A DNA stretch of 64,000 bases from Alkalihalophilus pseudofirmus OF4 (GTDB lineage: Bacteria > Bacillota > Bacilli > Bacillales > Bacillaceae_D), in contig NC_013791.2 in the NCBI RefSeq assembly GCF_000005825.2, forward strand, positions 1,116,001 to 1,180,000, written 5' to 3'. Both the position numbers and the translations under genes were made by a program. The notes below the pieces were generated by a model. The model ran no database searches and had not been told where the DNA came from. It was given only the letters and a program-made list of their open reading frames with translations. Shown here in pieces: positions 61,105 to 64,000 of this stretch. Each line of letters starts with the position of its first letter. Within the stretch, counting starts at the first letter, position 1.

Positions 61105-62241
61105 ATGAAAAAGCATCCATTCTACAAACTGGCCCCTAAAGGGAGAAATCATATGTACACTCAACCTAAAACCTCAACGCTACATTCAAATGATCGTAAT
61201 GAACCTATACTCAATCCAAGTCAACAATCAGAATCAAGGAATTATATCAATGGACTTGGAATTCCTTATATAAAGGTGAACCCCTATACAGATATTATTG
61301 ATTGGAATTATTTATTTATAGAGCTTACTGATATGCGCTCAACGTATTTGAACGGTTCTTCTCTCGAGGAATTATCTACTCACGATGATTTAATGTCCTT
61401 ATCCTTTCAGCTGGTAGTGAAGGTACTTGAAAATAAGGAGGGGGCTGAAGCCGATTTTGAAGAAGGAGAGATGCTTGTTCGAGTGCGAGCATTATCACCT
61501 TGTGAAAATGGTGATGTCTACCTGATCTTTGAAGATAGATCACTTCAAAAGCAGTTTGAGCACCTTTTAACTTTCCACCACCAAATGGAAGCCGTATCTC
61601 ATATTGCGGCAGGAGTTGCGCATGAACTCCGGAATCCGTTATCAGTTATAAAAGGGTTCATGCAATTAGCAAAATTGACGGGTGATCACGAGAAGTATTA
61701 CGATACCGTTATTTCTGAATTAAATAGAATGAATAGTATTATAGAAGACTTTTTGTCTGTTTCTAGAAAGAAAATTGATCGAAAAAAACAATCGCCGGCT
61801 CATATTATGGAATCTTTAATTGAGATTATGAAAGCGGAATGTTTGCTTCACGATGTTGAATTAACCCTGAACATTGAAGAAGCTGACAGGCATGTCTATG
61901 CAAATGAATCAATGGTAAAGCAGGTCATGTTGAACTTATTGCGCAATTCGATTGAAGCCTACGGCGGGTCAAATACCGCAAGAAAGTTTAGTATTCATGC
62001 CGCAGCATGTGACTCGGTCTATCGAGTCATTATTAGTGATAACGGAAAAGGCATGCCAGATGAAGTGTTAGAACAGCTAGGAAAGCCGTTTTTCACAACA
62101 AAAGAAAGCGGAACAGGCATAGGTATTCCCTTATGTAAAAAGATTATTGAAGATCACGGCGGTGAATTTATTATAGAAAGTAAATTAAGTGTAGGTACGA
62201 CGGTCTCCCTCACCTTACCGTTTATTCCACCTAGCAACTAA
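61105..62241 (+). CDS. Soluble sensor histidine kinase (sporulation-kinase type)
   Basis: The 378-residue protein lacks a membrane segment. Its N-terminus (residues ~45-155) is a single sensor-like domain, possibly PAS. The kinase core follows: H-box HIAAGVAHELRNPLSVIKGFMQLAK, N-box LLRNSIEAYGG, G1 ISDNGKGMPDE, F-box PFFTTKESGTG and G2 GTGIGIPLCKKIIEDHGG. No response regulator is encoded next to it, as for KinA-E of the Spo0A phosphorelay. ATG at 61105 has AAGGAGAGG upstream. The stimulus and phosphoacceptor are unknown. Confidence 0.88.
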   Translation: MKKHPFYKLAPKGRNHMYTQPKTSTLHSNDRNEPILNPSQQSESRNYINGLGIPYIKVNPYTDIIDWNYLFIELTDMRSTYLNGSSLEELSTHDDLMSLSFQLVVKVLENKEGAEADFEEGEMLVRVRALSPCENGDVYLIFEDRSLQKQFEHLLTFHHQMEAVSHIAAGVAHELRNPLSVIKGFMQLAKLTGDHEKYYDTVISELNRMNSIIEDFLSVSRKKIDRKKQSPAHIMESLIEIMKAECLLHDVELTLNIEEADRHVYANESMVKQVMLNLLRNSIEAYGGSNTARKFSIHAAACDSVYRVIISDNGKGMPDEVLEQLGKPFFTTKESGTGIGIPLCKKIIEDHGGEFIIESKLSVGTTVSLTLPFIPPSN

Positions 62242-62271
62242 GCGCTCCCATCACTATAGGAGTGCTTTTTT
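62242..62271 (+). terminator. Rho-independent terminator after the histidine kinase gene
   Basis: GCGCTCC and GGAGTGC pair with one mismatch between 62242 and 62265, followed by a T-run. Confidence 0.8.
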
Positions 62272-62289
62272 GTGTGTTGAAAAGCAACC

Positions 62290-62318
62290 TTTACAACTGA
62301 CGAAATTGTCACTATAAT
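62290..62318 (+). promoter_or_regulatory. Sigma-A promoter of the mnt operon
   Basis: TTTACA (62290-62295) and a perfect TATAAT (62313-62318) are 17 bp apart. Confidence 0.8.
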
Positions 62319-62325
62319 TGTATTC

Positions 62326-62361
62326 AGGAACAAAAGTTTCCTTAGGTAAACTTTTGTTCCT
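62326..62361. promoter_or_regulatory. MntR-type operator at the mnt transcription start
   Basis: AGGAACAAAAGTTT (62326-62339) and AAACTTTTGTTCCT (62348-62361) form a perfect 14-bp inverted repeat around an 8-bp centre. The inner part (AGTTTCCTTAGGTAAACT) resembles the MntR box of Bacillus manganese transport genes. It begins about eight bases after the -10 box. The outer arms might also fold as an mRNA hairpin. Confidence 0.65.
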
Positions 62362-62459
62362 TAAACTAATCTGCACATTTAGTGATAAGTGACCATATAC
62401 TTAAGAATGAATAGGATAACGGGTTATGTAGGTATGTTGCTATAGGAGGGGGAGCGGAG

Positions 62460-63215
62460 ATGAAAGAAGTTATAGAAGTAAGTAATCTTTCGGTATATTA
62501 CGAGAACAATGAAGCGATAAAAAATATAAGTTTTAAAGCAGATCAGGGACAGTTAATTGGAATTGTAGGACCGAATGGTGCGGGTAAATCCACTCTCATG
62601 AAAGCTGTACTTGGGCTAGAGAAGTATAGAGGGAATGTATCTATTCTAGGTAAGAGAGTACAAGAGGTCAGAAAACAGATTTCTTATGTTCCGCAGCGTA
62701 ATCAAATTGATTGGGATTTCCCTGTCCTTGTCGAAGATGTGGTCATGATGGGACGCGCATCACATATTGCATGGTATAAGCGGCCGGGAAAAAGAGATAA
62801 AGAAATCGTTCAAGAGTGTCTAGATAAAGTCGGTATGACCAAATTCTCGAAGCGGCAAATAGGAGAACTATCGGGTGGACAGCAGCAAAGAGTATTTATT
62901 GCTCGTTCACTTGCTCAACAAGCTGATATTTTCTTTTTAGATGAACCTTTTGTTGGAATTGATGTGACGAGTGAGGAAATTATTATTGATCTTTTAAGAG
63001 AGTTAAAACGACAACAGAAGACGGTATTTGTGGTACACCATGACTTAAGCAAGGTGCAGGATTATTTTGATCAGCTGCTGCTTATTAACAAGGAATTAAT
63101 TCAATTTGGTGCAGTAGAGAAAGTCTACACTCCAGAGATTCTTCAACAGACGTATAAGGGCAGTCTAGCCTTATTTGGTACAGATGATCATAAGATGGTG
63201 GTGACTCCTCAATGA
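62460..63215 (+). CDS. mntB: Manganese ABC transporter ATP-binding protein (MntB-like)
   Basis: The 251-residue ATPase has Walker A GPNGAGKST (about residues 37-45), the metal-transporter-type SYVPQRNQIDWDFPVLVEDVVMMGR, the signature ELSGGQQQRVFIARSLAQQADIFFLDEP and the switch histidine in VVHHDLSK. This resembles B. subtilis MntB closely, including the WDFP segment of metal-ion importers. GGAGGGGGAG precedes the ATG. It overlaps mntC by four bases. Zinc rather than manganese cannot be excluded, but the operator upstream favours manganese. Confidence 0.9.
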   Translation: MKEVIEVSNLSVYYENNEAIKNISFKADQGQLIGIVGPNGAGKSTLMKAVLGLEKYRGNVSILGKRVQEVRKQISYVPQRNQIDWDFPVLVEDVVMMGRASHIAWYKRPGKRDKEIVQECLDKVGMTKFSKRQIGELSGGQQQRVFIARSLAQQADIFFLDEPFVGIDVTSEEIIIDLLRELKRQQKTVFVVHHDLSKVQDYFDQLLLINKELIQFGAVEKVYTPEILQQTYKGSLALFGTDDHKMVVTPQ

Positions 63216-64000
63216 CTAACATCTCTTTTTTCATTGACCAAGTGATGCGCTATCCATATTTGCAGCAAGCATTGTTAGCAGCTGTTCTTGTAGGAATTAT
63301 TTGCGGTGTGATTGGCTGTTTTATTATCTTAAGGGGCATGGCTCTTATGGGAGATGCCATTTCTCATGCAGTACTTCCAGGTGTGGTGGTTTCCTATATG
63401 ATAGGCATTAATTTTTTCTTCGGTGCTGTATTGACCGGTGTGTTAACAGCTCTTGCAATCGGCTATGTTTCACAGAACAGCCGGATCAAAGATGATTCTG
63501 CGATAGGGATTCTTTTTACGGCCGCTTTTGCCCTTGGGATTGTCATGATCACAGGCTTAAGAGGAACTGGTGTTGATTTATGGCACATCTTATTTGGTAA
63601 TGTTCTGGCAGTATCCCGAACTGATTTATGGGTAACCGCCGGAATTGGATTTTTTGTTATTTTATTAATCGTTATTTTTTACCGTCCATTATTAATCAGT
63701 ACATTTGATCCTGTCATGGCAAAGGCCACAGGAATTCCAGTGCGGTTTATCCATTATTTACTGATGCTGCTGTTGTCTCTAGTAACGGTCGCATCCTTAA
63801 AATCAGTAGGGATCGTTTTAGTGGTTGCGATGCTGATTACACCGGGTGCAACGGCTTACTTGCTCACAGACCGGCTGCCGGTGATGCTAAGTCTATCTGC
63901 TGTTTTTGGCGTGATTTCAGCTATTGTAGGAATATATTTCTCCGTTATTTATGATGTAGCCAGTGGTGCATCGATTGTATTAGCTGCTTCTGTCTTGTTT
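63212..64000 (+). CDS. mntC: Manganese ABC transporter permease (MntC-like, 3' truncated)
   Basis: The frame starts with the ATG at 63212, overlapping the mntB stop (ATGA), and stays open to the window end (263 residues). It has the metal-transport (ABC-3) permease hallmarks LRGMALMGDAISHAVLPGVVVSYM, DLWHILFGNVLAVS and LVVAMLITPGATAYLLTDRL. About eight membrane segments are visible. The substrate-binding lipoprotein and possibly a second permease should lie beyond the window. Confidence 0.9.
   Translation, partial: MTNISFFIDQVMRYPYLQQALLAAVLVGIICGVIGCFIILRGMALMGDAISHAVLPGVVVSYMIGINFFFGAVLTGVLTALAIGYVSQNSRIKDDSAIGILFTAAFALGIVMITGLRGTGVDLWHILFGNVLAVSRTDLWVTAGIGFFVILLIVIFYRPLLISTFDPVMAKATGIPVRFIHYLLMLLLSLVTVASLKSVGIVLVVAMLITPGATAYLLTDRLPVMLSLSAVFGVISAIVGIYFSVIYDVASGASIVLAASVLF

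Noticed and set aside
62326-62361. Rho-independent terminator upstream of mntB
   Set aside because: The stem is perfect but is not followed by a T-run, and it lies just after a strong promoter, so an operator or leader hairpin is more likely.

Overview
The window comes from a low-GC Gram-positive bacterium of the family Bacillaceae, probably an environmental alkaliphilic or halotolerant Bacillus-like species. From about 30.6 kb to the end, gene content and order follow the B. subtilis yqe-yqf region very closely: rpsU-yqeY-yqeZ-floA-yqfB-yqfC-yqfD-phoH-pgpH-ybeY-dgkA-cdd-era-yqzL-recO-glyQ-glyS-ccpN-yqfL-yqxD-dnaG-sigA, then cccA-trmK-yqfO-ispH-yqfQ-cshB-nfo-yqfT. Sporulation genes (yqfC, yqfD), a sigma-W type promoter and a glycine T-box agree with this. 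The species cannot be fixed from the sequence alone. No rRNA, tRNA or CRISPR array was seen.

Region 1 (1-4.1 kb) is a reactive-sulfur module: the 3' part of a metallo-beta-lactamase persulfide-dioxygenase-like gene, a TusA-type sulfur carrier, a SulP anion transporter, a beta-carbonic anhydrase, a DsrE-like protein and an exported or anchored rhodanese. The last two genes follow a promoter whose -35/-10 spacer holds a perfect CsoR/CstR-type inverted repeat.

Region 2 (4.1-10 kb) holds mixed accessory genes: a luciferase-like monooxygenase, a YrdB-like membrane protein preceded by a possible 27-codon leader peptide, a PhnA/YjdM zinc-ribbon protein, a nitronate-monooxygenase-like enzyme and a Na/Pi symporter. 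It also holds an ECF sigma factor whose partner is a membrane protein with an anti-sigma-like N-terminus and an extracellular SpoIIP peptidoglycan-hydrolase domain. That pair is the most unusual regulatory arrangement in the window.

Region 3 (10-30.4 kb) is a large acyl-CoA catabolic cluster: an ACAD10/11-like dehydrogenase, an acyl-CoA ligase, three SDRs, a TetR regulator, a 3-hydroxyacyl-CoA dehydrogenase, two crotonase-family enzymes, an ACAD10/11-type phosphotransferase, a ComB-like phosphatase, a FadE-like dehydrogenase, a quinone-oxidoreductase-like protein and a complete Liv-type ABC importer. Near-identical palindromes precede three transcription units, with a variant before the TetR gene, which suggests one regulon. 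The ligase, aminoglycoside-kinase-like protein, ACAD and SDR set recalls the levulinate/4-hydroxyacid route. An IS110/IS1111-like element with a long structured 3' non-coding end, flanked by repeats, interrupts the cluster at 13.3-15.0 kb.

Region 4 (30.5-60.9 kb) is the conserved housekeeping block: translation (rpsU, glyQS, era, ybeY), membrane microdomains (yqeZ, floA), sporulation, c-di-AMP turnover (pgpH), the macromolecular-synthesis genes dnaG-sigA, cytochrome c550, isoprenoid synthesis (ispH) and DNA repair (recO, nfo). Departures from the B. subtilis order as recalled are a DUF502 gene between dgkA and cdd, and a CarD-family gene between ispH and yqfQ.

Region 5 (61-64 kb) has a soluble sporulation-type histidine kinase and the start of a manganese ABC transporter operon (mntB, mntC cut by the window end). 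A strong promoter followed by a 14-bp inverted repeat resembling an MntR operator precedes that operon.
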